A stretch of 14,348 nucleotides of DNA from JBEKYH01 sp049511115. Lineage in GTDB: Bacteria; Planctomycetota; Phycisphaerae; Tepidisphaerales; Tepidisphaeraceae. Location: positions 1 to 14,348 of the forward strand of contig JBEKYH010000070.1 in the NCBI GenBank assembly GCA_049511115.1, given 5' to 3'. Positions 6,641 through 13,682 of this stretch are shown here, one piece after another (position 1 is the stretch's first letter; every line of letters starts with the position of its first letter). The notes under the pieces were generated by a model, which saw nothing but the letters and a program-made list of their open reading frames with translations, had not been told where the DNA came from and made no database searches. The translations under genes were made by a program, and so were the position numbers.

Positions 6641-7555
6641 TTGTCTCTGCCGCCCGAGGGACACCAGCCCGTCCTTCTGCGGGAGACTCTGGACCTTCTC
6701 TCCCCCCAATCCGGCGAGGTTTTCATCGATTGCACCCTGGGCCGCGGCGGTCACGCCTGCGCCATCGCCAAACTGCTCGGACCAACTGGTCTTTTGATCG
6801 GCTTGGACGCCGATCCGCGCAATCTCGAATTCGCCGCCGCAAGGCTCAAATCCGAAACCAACTGTCCAACCCGCCTCTTCCACGCCAACTTCGCCGAACT
6901 CCCCCAGGTCCTGGACGAAGTCGCCCCCCCGCGCATCGACGGAATCCTCGCCGACCTCGGCGTCAGCACCAATCAACTCTTCGACGAACAATACGGACTT
7001 TCCTTCGATGGCGCCGCCAAACTCGACATGCGGCTTGACCCGCGCATTGACCGGACGGCGGCCGATTGGGTCAACGAATTGCCCGAACGCGAATTGGCCA
7101 ACGTCCTATATGAACTGGCCCAGGAACGTCATTCTCGCCGAATCGCGCGAAAGATTGGCGAAGCGCGAACCATTTCGCCGATCCTAACCACGGACCGATT
7201 AGCTGACATCGTTCGCTCCGCAATGCCGCATGGACGCGGCAAAGGGGCCAACCCGATCGATCCGGCCACCCGCACGTTTTTGGCCCTGCGGATGGCCGTC
7301 AACAGCGAGGTGGTGAACTTGGCCGCGCTCCTCGAACATGGACCGCGATCGCTCGCCCCGGCAGGACGCATGGGCGTGATCAGTTTTCAGTCCACCGAGG
7401 ACCGGGTCGTCAAGCAGGCATTCGCCGCTCTGCGCGAGGCCGGACTGGCGGAACTCCTGGCCAAGAAGCCGGTCTTTGCGTCGGACCAGGAGATAGCCGC
7501 CAATCCGCGCAGCCGCTCGGCAAGACTCCGGGCGATCAAAAAATCCGGCCGGTGA
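6641..7555 (+). CDS. rsmH: RsmH, 16S rRNA m4C1402 methyltransferase
   Basis: A 304-residue SAM-dependent enzyme that N4-methylates C1402 of 16S rRNA in the ribosomal P site. It opens with the family's HQPVLLRETLDLL and shows DCTLGRGGHA (SAM loop), GLDADP, DGILADLGVSTNQL, LSFDGAAKLDMRLDP, ANVLYELAQERHSRRIARKI and the hallmark NPIDPATRTFLALRMAVNSE, ending in SRSARLRAIKK. Its length is normal. The start is TTG 6641: an in-frame TAG at 6614-6616 leaves no ATG or GTG before it, and no Shine-Dalgarno motif is seen, which is odd for a conserved gene. Its place after mraZ is classical, but the spacer is unusually long. A perfect hairpin covers the stop codon, and the LysM gene follows 34 bases later. 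Confidence 0.95.
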   Translation: MSLPPEGHQPVLLRETLDLLSPQSGEVFIDCTLGRGGHACAIAKLLGPTGLLIGLDADPRNLEFAAARLKSETNCPTRLFHANFAELPQVLDEVAPPRIDGILADLGVSTNQLFDEQYGLSFDGAAKLDMRLDPRIDRTAADWVNELPERELANVLYELAQERHSRRIARKIGEARTISPILTTDRLADIVRSAMPHGRGKGANPIDPATRTFLALRMAVNSEVVNLAALLEHGPRSLAPAGRMGVISFQSTEDRVVKQAFAALREAGLAELLAKKPVFASDQEIAANPRSRSARLRAIKKSGR

Positions 7556-7564
7556 AAACCGGCC
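7547..7564 (+). promoter_or_regulatory. GAAA-tetraloop hairpin over the rsmH stop codon
   Basis: GGCCGGT-GAAA-ACCGGCC is a perfect seven-pair stem closed by a GNRA-type loop. The rsmH TGA (7553-7555) is in the stem and loop. No T-run follows, so it is not an ordinary intrinsic terminator. It may stabilise or divide the rsmH-LysM mRNA. Confidence 0.55.
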
Positions 7565-7589
7565 CCATCGACAAGATGTGAGGACGTAC

Positions 7590-8423
7590 ATGACACGGGA
7601 AACAAAAATCGGTCTGCTGGTCGGGATGCTCTTCATCCTGGTGATTGGGATTCTCCTGTCCGATCATTTCCGCGGCGCCAATGAGCCGCCATCGGCGACC
7701 CTGGATCGCGCCGGCGCGACGGTTCGCCAGACCATCAGCTCTCCGGGCATGAACAGCGCCCCGCCGCCGATCGTGATAACCCCCGATTCGATCAATCCGC
7801 GCACGGCCCTGCAAACCCCGCGCGACCTTGATCCGCAACCTTCGCCGATCGTGATCGCCCAGGGCAACGCCCAGAATTCCAACTCCCAGCCTGGTGCTGT
7901 CGCTGGTTTGCCCGCCAATGACCCGCTCGCTCAGGCAGCCCGTCAGCAAGGCCAGGAGATCGTGCCGGCCGATCCGAGCGGAACCGGCATCGCCCAAAAT
8001 GTTGCCGCCCGCTCCTATCAGGCTCAGGAAGGCGACACCGTTTCCCGAATGGCGGCCAAATTAATGGGCGCCAACACCCACGCCAATCGCCAGGCCATCA
8101 TTGCCGCCAATCCCTCGCTGCAGGCCGATCCGAACAAGGTGATCGTCGGACAGAGTTACCTCATTCCCGGCGGCTCCGGCGCTGCCCCAACCGCTGCAAA
8201 TATCCCCGGCACCGTTCCCGTTCAGGCAAACGCGAACGCCGGATGGACATACGTCGTCAAGCCCGGCGATACCCTCTGGGGTATCGCCACCGGACAGCTC
8301 GGCAACGCCAACGCGATCGAATCGATCAAGCAGCTCAATCGCGACATCCTCCACGGCGGAAACAACATTCAGCCCGGCATGAAGTTGCGTCTCCCCTCCC
8401 AGCCCGTCGCCATCGCGGAATAA
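7590..8423 (+). CDS. membrane-anchored protein with two LysM domains
   Basis: A 277-residue envelope protein. A membrane helix at about 7-26 (IGLLVGMLFILVIGILLSDH) follows a short basic tail. Then comes a Pro/Ala/Asn/Gln-rich linker of about 110 residues, and two LysM modules: about 142-193 (SYQAQEGDTVSRMAAKLMG ... VGQSYLIP) and 219-269 (WTYVVKPGDTLWGIATGQLG ... GMKLRLP). LysM binds GlcNAc-containing glycans, here presumably peptidoglycan. ATG 7590 is preferred over GTG 7578 because AGGA (7581-7584) stands five bases before it. It sits between rsmH and an FtsL-like gene, a place where classical clusters have no LysM gene. No catalytic domain is present, so a structural or scaffold role is likely. 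The FtsL-like gene begins five bases after its stop. Confidence 0.85.
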   Translation: MTRETKIGLLVGMLFILVIGILLSDHFRGANEPPSATLDRAGATVRQTISSPGMNSAPPPIVITPDSINPRTALQTPRDLDPQPSPIVIAQGNAQNSNSQPGAVAGLPANDPLAQAARQQGQEIVPADPSGTGIAQNVAARSYQAQEGDTVSRMAAKLMGANTHANRQAIIAANPSLQADPNKVIVGQSYLIPGGSGAAPTAANIPGTVPVQANANAGWTYVVKPGDTLWGIATGQLGNANAIESIKQLNRDILHGGNNIQPGMKLRLPSQPVAIAE

Positions 8424-8428
8424 CTGCC

Positions 8429-8725
8429 ATGGTCAAACTTCTCGCCTGTCTACTGTTCGGTCTGGCCCTCAGCGCGGCAATGCTCGAATTGCGCCAGGAG
8501 GCACTGAACCTGAACTACCAGACCAGCCGCCTGCACAGCCAGATCGAGGCCCGCCAGGCCGAGCTTTGGAGCCAGCAGCTTCGCATCGCCGAAGTAACCG
8601 CCCCCAACGCCATCGCCGCCCGCGTGCGCCAGGACAACATACCCCTCGCTCCCGCCGCGCGGCCCGATGCCCGCAATTGGATCGACCCTCCCCCGCCCCC
8701 TGCCCCGGCTTCCAGCGCGGATTAA
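8429..8725 (+). CDS. FtsL-like small membrane coiled-coil protein
   Basis: A 98-residue protein with a membrane helix at the N-terminus (VKLLACLLFGLALSAAMLEL), then a polar heptad-like segment (about 21-52: NYQTSRLHSQIEARQAELWSQQLRIAE), then VTAPNAIAARVRQDNIPLAP and a Pro-rich tail. This is the architecture of FtsL, including the family-like pattern in which a coiled coil leads into a short P-x-x-I-x-x-x-A-R motif. FtsL joins FtsQ and FtsB at the septum and in classical clusters directly follows rsmH. Here it is third after rsmH, with the LysM gene inserted. ATG 8429 is chosen because it starts at the membrane helix, five bases after the upstream stop; an upstream in-frame extension to 8243 would only be a shadow of the LysM gene. 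FtsL is poorly conserved, so the call rests on shape and place. Confidence 0.6.
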   Translation: MVKLLACLLFGLALSAAMLELRQEALNLNYQTSRLHSQIEARQAELWSQQLRIAEVTAPNAIAARVRQDNIPLAPAARPDARNWIDPPPPPAPASSAD

Positions 8726-8740
8726 TCGAATTGAATCGCG

Positions 8741-8762
8741 TAGGGCGGGCTTCTGCCCGCCG
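8741..8762 (+). repeat. GTAGGG-type hairpin repeat, copy 1
   Basis: GGCGGGC-TTCT-GCCCGCC (8744-8761) preceded by GTAGGG. It is a strong stem-loop 16 bases after the FtsL-like stop. It lies in the convergent gap and may act as a bidirectional end signal or mRNA stabiliser. Confidence 0.8.
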
Positions 8763-8779
8763 ATGACGCTTATCTGTTT

Positions 8780-8832
8780 TCACGGCCTTTCCCTTAATCC
8801 CCCCAATCGCATCGCTGCGTTGGAACAGACGG
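8780..8832 (-). pseudogene. duplicated 3' end of the glycosyltransferase-sulfotransferase gene
   Basis: Read on the minus strand this stretch gives CSNAAMRLGGLRERP and a stop. The real gene's end gives CSDAAIRLGVYRETP and a stop, in the same frame and 122 bases away. The match continues past the stop: ACGCTTATCTGTTTTCA here versus ACACTCTTGTCTCTTTCA after the intact gene. It therefore looks like a tandem copy of the gene's 3' end plus flank, each copy bordered by GTAGGG hairpins. Roughly three quarters of bases still match, so it has diverged. Confidence 0.65.
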
Positions 8833-8833
8833 G

Positions 8834-8887
8834 TAGGGCGGGCTTCAGCCCGCCAATGAAGCGATGGCGGGCTTCAGCCCCGCCCTA
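8834..8887 (+). repeat. GTAGGG-type hairpin repeat, inverted pair (copies 2 and 3)
   Basis: Copy 2 has GGCGGGC-TTCA-GCCCGCC (8837-8854). Copy 3 (8864-8887) is its inverted relative with one extra C and ends CCGCCCTA. The pair can fold as two hairpins or one long cruciform. They end 14 bases before the stop of the minus-strand gene and share the sequence type of copy 1 at 8741. Confidence 0.8.
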
Positions 8888-8901
8888 CACTCTTGTCTCT
8901 T

Positions 8902-10617
8902 TCAGGGCGTTTCCCTGTAAACCCCCAAACGAATCGCCGCATCGGAACAGAGCGATCGGATCGCCTGCACGTCCTCCTGATCCAGCACATCCACCTTGGC
9001 TCGCGGCGAAGACGGCTCAATCGCCCCGGTCAACTCACCCGGATTTCCCCCGCGGACGATTTCTTCAATCGTCTGACTTGGCCGCCCAACCAGCTCCTCA
9101 TATCGCACCAGCGTAACGTCATCCACTGAATCCAGAATCAGTTCCGCCAGATACCGCCACCACGCCGCGCGCCGAAACGCGACTTCCGGCAACTGCTCAA
9201 TCCGCGCCAGCTCCGCGCGCTGCGCCCCCGTTAATCCCTCGTCCGCTGGATGCCCGATCGTCCGCCCGCGAATGTCGGCATCGCACAAGTGCGGAAAGCT
9301 CGTCTTCCACGACGCGATGGTGTCAAACGGGTTGCGAACACACGCCACAAATCGCGACCCCGGCATCATTTGCCGCAGTTGCAGCAGGCGGCTCAGGAAC
9401 GCAATGGTCGCCTTGACGCCCAACACAAAATCGCCGCCGCGCACCACGGGAACATAGCTGGCCACCTGATTTTCCCGTGCCGTGTCCTCGGTGACCTGCC
9501 CGTTGGTCAACTTATTTCGGATCGGTTTCCCCAGCAGCACATCCCGTCGAATATCTCGGTAAAACCGCGCCATCGCCCACGGCAGGGGGGGCCGGCCAAA
9601 CATATTCCCCGCAACCAGGGCCGGGGCGATCTCCTGCGGCTCATTCAAAACCACGCAATTCTCATGACGGTGCAGAAGATTGCACAGGAGGCTGGTCCCG
9701 CTGCGCGGAATTCCCGCGATGACCAGGTCCAGCCCGCGCTCCGCGAGAGGCGCGCCCGCGGGAGAGATAATGTCTTTCCATTCTGGGTCGCCGGCGAGAA
9801 TCTCCCGCAGTTCGCCATGCGCTTCCATCAAACTTCGTGTCAGCCCCACTGCCGCCGGCTCGCGCGCCAGCGTCATCGGGTCGTGATAGTGACAAAACAG
9901 CGTCCGCCCGTCCTCGGGCAGCGGCTTGAAGTTAATCGGGTGGTTGTATCGCTCATCCAGGCAATCATATTGCAGCCCCAATCGCGCAGCCGCCGGCGAA
10001 AGCGCGATCTGGTCCAGATACGGCCGCTTATTCGGCAACCCGTCGATACCATCGATCTTGCGGCAGCAATCCAGCCACACGTCGCCGAATCCAATCCCCG
10101 CCGGCACGGCAACGAAACCAGCGTTGAAATACGGGGCGATCAGCTCGCCGCTATAGGTTGCCGCGACGCACCCGGGCAGTGGGGGCGCTCCACATGCCGC
10201 GTAGACGGCCGCCCAATGCGCGTCGTCGCTCGTGAAACTGGCGGTTGACGCCGGCCGCGCATTGAACCCGATCGCAAACCGCGGATCTTCCTCCCAATCC
10301 CGCATCAGCAGCATATCGCTGTCAATCAAAATCAGTTTCTTCGCATCCGTCGCGACGGAAAGACACGCCACCTTATTCCCAATCGCATACCCCGGGTCGA
10401 TCCCATTGGTCACACAAACCGTTCGCACGCCGATCTTGGCCAGGAACGCCAGCGTGCGCGGGTCGGGCTTACCCCATTGCTCCCCTGGCGTAGGAATCGC
10501 CGCAATCAGCTCATAATCAAACCGCACAAATCGCCGCAACGACGCCGCCAAAAGCGCGGCCTGCGCTTCGAGCCGTCCCTGTTGGCAGACGAAGATGAGC
10601 GCGAATCGCTGTTTCAT
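8902..10617 (-). CDS. glycosyltransferase-sulfotransferase fusion protein
   Basis: A 571-residue two-domain cytoplasmic enzyme. Residues 1 to about 285 form a GT-A-like nucleotide-sugar transferase, with LILIDSDMLLMRD carrying the metal-binding DSD (99-101), YFNAGFVAVP (163-172) as in GT8-like enzymes, and a late HYHDP (243-247). Residues 295-571 form a PAPS-dependent sulfotransferase: GIPRSGTS (302-309) is the 5'-phosphosulfate loop and CVRNPFDTIASW (426-437) the 3'-phosphate site. It would add a sugar and sulfate a glycan. It follows the Wzm/Wzt exporter genes on the same strand, 29 bases after wzt, so the product is probably a sulfated surface polysaccharide. GGGGT lies directly before the ATG. 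A decayed duplicate of its 3' end lies downstream. Substrates cannot be read from the sequence. Confidence 0.85.
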   Translation of the reverse strand: MKQRFALIFVCQQGRLEAQAALLAASLRRFVRFDYELIAAIPTPGEQWGKPDPRTLAFLAKIGVRTVCVTNGIDPGYAIGNKVACLSVATDAKKLILIDSDMLLMRDWEEDPRFAIGFNARPASTASFTSDDAHWAAVYAACGAPPLPGCVAATYSGELIAPYFNAGFVAVPAGIGFGDVWLDCCRKIDGIDGLPNKRPYLDQIALSPAAARLGLQYDCLDERYNHPINFKPLPEDGRTLFCHYHDPMTLAREPAAVGLTRSLMEAHGELREILAGDPEWKDIISPAGAPLAERGLDLVIAGIPRSGTSLLCNLLHRHENCVVLNEPQEIAPALVAGNMFGRPPLPWAMARFYRDIRRDVLLGKPIRNKLTNGQVTEDTARENQVASYVPVVRGGDFVLGVKATIAFLSRLLQLRQMMPGSRFVACVRNPFDTIASWKTSFPHLCDADIRGRTIGHPADEGLTGAQRAELARIEQLPEVAFRRAAWWRYLAELILDSVDDVTLVRYEELVGRPSQTIEEIVRGGNPGELTGAIEPSSPRAKVDVLDQEDVQAIRSLCSDAAIRLGVYRETP

Positions 10618-10646
10618 ACCCCGTTGCCGCGCTCTGCGCGGTCAGA

Positions 10647-12038
10647 TCACGTGCGCCCGATCTCCTCGAACTTCCCATCCAGATTAACCACGCCAAGAAA
10701 CCCGCGCCCCTCGCGCACGACCTTGAAGTTGACCGCATTTAGCCGTTTGTCGACCGGCATGGCCACGGAATCGCCAAGTGTATCTTCCAGCCGCACCGCA
10801 ATGGAATAGTCACCCGTCCGCAGAGCAATGGTAAACGTGAACCTTCCAGCAATTTGGCCGCTGCTGTCCGGCGTCAACTCGATCTTCTCGTGATGATTGT
10901 GCAGCCCGAACAGCCCATACCCTTTGATATCGCGCACAAACAGCGTCAACCGCGGCCTCCGAACCGACGAGTCCACGCGTGCCTCCACTTCAACCCAGGC
11001 CCGCTCGCCCGCGTCGAAGAGCGTGCGCTCGGTAAGACTCCCCTCTGGTCCCCTCTCCATGTACTCAGGGAGAGGGTTAGGGTTAGGGTCGCTTTTTGAG
11101 CTTCCCTCGCCATTCGGCGTTCCCAAAGAACCCTCACCCCCACCCTCTCCCTGAGTACATGGAGAGGGGGAACTTGCGTAGCCGCCCATCCGAACCGACA
11201 GGATTTCCCCTCTACGTACACTCACTTCATTCGTCTCGGCAGTCGATGCCCCCTGCCCGATCGTCTTGTACTCATTCGCCTCGGCAACCATCCGCTCCTT
11301 CTCCGCGCGCATCTCCTTCAAATACATCTCCGTCGCCGTCTCGCAATCACCCTGGTACTCGACAACATTGTTCTTGAGATAAAGTGCCCGCGTGCAATAA
11401 CTCTTCACCAGTTGCACGTCATGTGAAACGAGCAAAATCGTCACACCCCGCTCCAGCAGCTCCTCCAGATGATGCAGGCATTTGAATTGAAACGCCGCAT
11501 CGCCCACGCTGAGGGCTTCATCCACCACCAGCACATCGGCATCCACATGCGCCGTAATGGCAAACGCCAATCGCACCACCATGCCGCTGCTGTACGTCTT
11601 CACCGGCTGGTCGATGAATTTGCCGATTTCGGCGAACCGAATGATCTGGTCGAAACGATCCTCAATTTCCGGCCGCGTCAATCCCAGGATCGCGCCGTTC
11701 ATGTACACATTTTCGCGGCCCGTAAATTCGGGATTAAACCCGCTGCCCAGTTCCAATAGCGCCGCCACTCTCCCTCGCACCGTGGCCACCCCGCGCGAGG
11801 GCTTGAGTACGCCGCAAACGATTTGAAGGAGGGTACTCTTCCCCGACCCGTTGCGCCCGATGAGCCCCAGCACTTCCCCGCGGCGGACCTCAAAGTTCAC
11901 GCCGCGCAGCGCCCAGAATTCGCGGTAAAGCTGCCGCCGATTCCACAAAAACGCCTGCTTCAGCCGGTCCAGCGGCCGGTCGTAAAGCTGGTAGACCTTC
12001 CCCAGGTCGCTCGCCGAGATGACCGGTTCAGATGACAT
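10647..12038 (-). CDS. wzt: Wzt-like polysaccharide ABC exporter ATPase with repeat-derived insert
   Basis: A 463-residue ATP-binding subunit that powers export of a lipid-linked polysaccharide. The nucleotide-binding domain (about 1-245) has Walker A GRNGSGKST (61-69), signature YSSGMVVRLAFA (149-160), Walker B VLVVDEALSVGD (169-180) and H-loop LLVSHD (202-207). The C-terminal part (about 340-463) is a beta-rich Wzt-type glycan-binding domain. Between them, residues about 288-336 (containing SPSPCTQGEGG and NPLPEYMERG) are not family sequence: they translate two inverted copies of a palindromic repeat, in frame. The start is ATG 12038, overlapping wzm by 11 bases; a TTG two codons upstream (12044) is less likely. 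The downstream glycosyltransferase-sulfotransferase completes the cluster. A teichoic acid or O-antigen type exporter is equally possible. Confidence 0.9.
   Translation of the reverse strand: MSSEPVISASDLGKVYQLYDRPLDRLKQAFLWNRRQLYREFWALRGVNFEVRRGEVLGLIGRNGSGKSTLLQIVCGVLKPSRGVATVRGRVAALLELGSGFNPEFTGRENVYMNGAILGLTRPEIEDRFDQIIRFAEIGKFIDQPVKTYSSGMVVRLAFAITAHVDADVLVVDEALSVGDAAFQFKCLHHLEELLERGVTILLVSHDVQLVKSYCTRALYLKNNVVEYQGDCETATEMYLKEMRAEKERMVAEANEYKTIGQGASTAETNEVSVRRGEILSVRMGGYASSPSPCTQGEGGGEGSLGTPNGEGSSKSDPNPNPLPEYMERGPEGSLTERTLFDAGERAWVEVEARVDSSVRRPRLTLFVRDIKGYGLFGLHNHHEKIELTPDSSGQIAGRFTFTIALRTGDYSIAVRLEDTLGDSVAMPVDKRLNAVNFKVVREGRGFLGVVNLDGKFEEIGRT
11050..11090 (+). repeat. palindromic repeat element, copy 2, inside wzt
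   Basis: The 27-base core (11050-11076) is identical to the intergenic copy at 2845-2871 and has the same orientation. It is followed by GGGTTAGGGTTAGGGTC-type sequence. Within wzt it encodes residues 321-330 (NPLPEYMERG) on the opposite strand without a stop. Confidence 0.9.
11122..11169 (-). repeat. palindromic repeat element, copy 3, inside wzt (inverted)
   Basis: The core at 11143-11169 is the exact reverse complement of copy 2. Its tail (11126-11142) shares TGAGGGTTCTT with copy 1. It encodes residues 290-299 (SPSPCTQGEG) of the ATPase. Copies 2 and 3 face each other across 66 bases, so the pair could form a long stem in mRNA or a cruciform in DNA. Confidence 0.9.
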
Positions 12039-12960
12039 CGGCAAACGCCCGTTTGATTTTCATGAACCACGCATAGCCGCACACCGCGACCACGCCGCAG
12101 AAGATGGTAACGGCCCACCATTCGCGCCAATTCAGCCCCAGCCCGTCGTTCACAACGCGGCCAAAATTATCGACGATCAGAGCCATGGGATTGAGCTGCA
12201 TGATCCGCCGCGCCCACGCGGGCACCTGGCTGGGTGAATAGACAATTGGCGTGAGGAAAAACAAAAGCTGCACCAATACCGATACCAGGTTGCCGACATC
12301 GCGCAGAAAAACCCCCAGCGAACTCAGCGCCCAGCAGAATCCCGCCGTCAGCAGCACCAGCGGCACATATGCCAGTGGCAGATAGAGCAGCGACCACGTG
12401 ATCGGCCCGGCCCCCGCGACCGCCCCGATCAAAAGCACCGCCAGGCTCAGGACCGAGTGAAAGATGGCCGACCCGATGAGGCTCAAAGGCAAAATCTCCA
12501 GCGGAAAGACCACCTTTTTGACATAATTGGGATTGGAGATGATCAGCGTGGGAGCTTTGTTGACCGATTCGGAGAATACATTGAACGCAATGATGCGGAT
12601 GAACAGGTGCATCGCGTAGACCATGAAGTTTTCGGTCTTATCCGCGGGGTTCCAGCGCTGTCCGTTGATGCTGTGAAAGACAAACGTATAAACCGCCAGC
12701 ATCATCAGCGGATTGATGACCGCCCACACCACGCCCAGATAGGAGCCTTTGTATCTCCCTTGAATCTCCCGCACCGTCAGCGGCCGAATCAGATCGCGCC
12801 GCGCCCAAAGTTCAGCGCCCATCCGCAACGGATTGAGATGTGCCGAGACGGACTCAACCTGGTCAGCGCTATACCTTGCAATCGCGGCGGAATGGGACAT
12901 ACCTGTTGCGGCTGTAGATACCATTGGCAGGGGAGCGGGGCAAATGCGCACGCCAATCAC
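12028..12960 (-). CDS. wzm: Wzm-like polysaccharide ABC exporter permease
   Basis: A membrane subunit of the ABC-2 family that forms the channel for a polysaccharide. The conserved N-terminal stretch LWARRDLIRPLTVREIQGRYKGSYLGVVWAVINP (51-84 of the longest form) is typical, followed by about six membrane segments (near 75-95, 115-135, 152-178, 190-215, 228-243 and 280-300) and a short cytoplasmic end. It overlaps wzt, so the two are co-translated. The start is uncertain: GTG 12960 gives 310 residues, while ATG 12924 and ATG 12900 (MSHSAAIARY) are alternatives. Only the residues after about 45 are clearly family sequence, so a shorter form is plausible. The toxin gene ends 15 bases before the GTG, so no separate promoter is evident. 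Confidence 0.9.
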   Translation of the reverse strand: MIGVRICPAPLPMVSTAATGMSHSAAIARYSADQVESVSAHLNPLRMGAELWARRDLIRPLTVREIQGRYKGSYLGVVWAVINPLMMLAVYTFVFHSINGQRWNPADKTENFMVYAMHLFIRIIAFNVFSESVNKAPTLIISNPNYVKKVVFPLEILPLSLIGSAIFHSVLSLAVLLIGAVAGAGPITWSLLYLPLAYVPLVLLTAGFCWALSSLGVFLRDVGNLVSVLVQLLFFLTPIVYSPSQVPAWARRIMQLNPMALIVDNFGRVVNDGLGLNWREWWAVTIFCGVVAVCGYAWFMKIKRAFADVI

Positions 12961-12975
12961 TCCCGCCGCGTAAGC

Positions 12976-13362
12976 CTACCAAATTACGGGCATACCGTAC
13001 GCGGCAAACTGGCGATCAGAAGTGACGATTGTCAGCGACTCGACCTGGGCCTGCGCCAGGAGCAGTCGGTCAAAGGGATCGTGATGGTGCATCGCGAAAG
13101 CGGCAACGCGCGTTGCATGAGCGACCCGGATCGGCAGTTCGATGGCCTTCGCCTTTCGCATTCCATCGCTCATAAAAAGTTCGATCGGATCGGAAAGCTG
13201 AATTTTACCGATGGCCATCTTGATCGCGATTTCCCAGGCGCAAACAGCACTAACCCAAACCTCGTTGTTCCCATCGGCAATAGCGGCCTTCGCGGCTGGC
13301 GATAACAGCGTCTCGTCCGTCATCATGCGAAGGAAAATGTTCGTATCGAGAAGCAGCCTCAT
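12976..13362 (-). CDS. vapC: PIN-domain toxin, VapC family
   Basis: A 128-residue PIN-domain ribonuclease of a type II toxin-antitoxin pair; relatives cleave tRNA or rRNA. The acidic Mg-binding residues are all visible: D6 in LLLDTN, E44 in AWEIAIK, D95/D98 in HHDPFDRLLLAQA, and D116 in TSDRQF. Its length is normal. Its ATG overlaps the antitoxin stop by four bases (ATGA), the usual arrangement. Subclass and RNA target cannot be told from sequence. It lies directly upstream of, and co-directional with, the polysaccharide export genes, so read-through into wzm is possible. Confidence 0.92.
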   Translation of the reverse strand: MRLLLDTNIFLRMMTDETLLSPAAKAAIADGNNEVWVSAVCAWEIAIKMAIGKIQLSDPIELFMSDGMRKAKAIELPIRVAHATRVAAFAMHHHDPFDRLLLAQAQVESLTIVTSDRQFAAYGMPVIW

Positions 13363-13589
13363 TTCTCGAACTCCGCCAGTACGTCCGGCGGAAGCGGCGC
13401 GTCGAAGTCTTCAGCGATAACGGCTCGCCCCTTAAACGCACCAAATACGCGTTCCTCCGGCTCAACTGGGACAAGCTTGGCGACCGCCCGGCCGTGATCG
13501 GCAATGGTAACTTCCTCGCCGCGGCGCACTCGATCCAGCGCATCAGTCATGGAGGCGCCCAGTTCCTGGATTTCAACCTGTGTTGCCAT
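13359..13589 (-). CDS. Phd/YefM-family antitoxin
   Basis: A 76-residue antitoxin. The N-terminal half (TQVEIQELGASMTDALDRVRRGEEVTIADHGRAVAKLVPV) is the Phd/YefM DNA-binding fold, where such proteins dimerise and repress their own promoter. The C-terminal part (FGAFKGRAVIAEDFDAPLPPDVLAEFE) is the acidic tail that covers the toxin. Phd-type antitoxins often pair with PIN toxins and are commonly labelled VapB. The start ATG is eight bases from a perfect extended -10, so the message may be leaderless. An ATAATTAT palindrome (13595-13602) overlapping the -10 could be its operator. Confidence 0.88.
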   Translation of the reverse strand: MATQVEIQELGASMTDALDRVRRGEEVTIADHGRAVAKLVPVEPEERVFGAFKGRAVIAEDFDAPLPPDVLAEFEK

Positions 13590-13597
13590 ATCGCATA

Positions 13598-13606
13598 ATT
13601 ATATCA
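13598..13606 (-). promoter_or_regulatory. extended -10 promoter of the toxin-antitoxin operon
   Basis: On the minus strand TGATATAAT is a perfect extended -10 (TGnTATAAT). The antitoxin ATG (13589) is eight bases beyond it, so transcription would start at or within a base or two of the start codon. No good -35 is seen, as is common with extended -10 promoters. Confidence 0.65.
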
Positions 13607-13682
13607 TACCTGCCGCGTCGAGCGATAAGCTTCCGCCCCCATCCTCCCCTTGACTCCACAATCCCCATGTCCATTTCCGTAG

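Noticed and set aside
11077..11089. TTAGGGTTAGGG, telomere-like repeat
   Set aside because: Only two units, forming the G-rich tail of the palindromic repeat element; there is no linear-end context.
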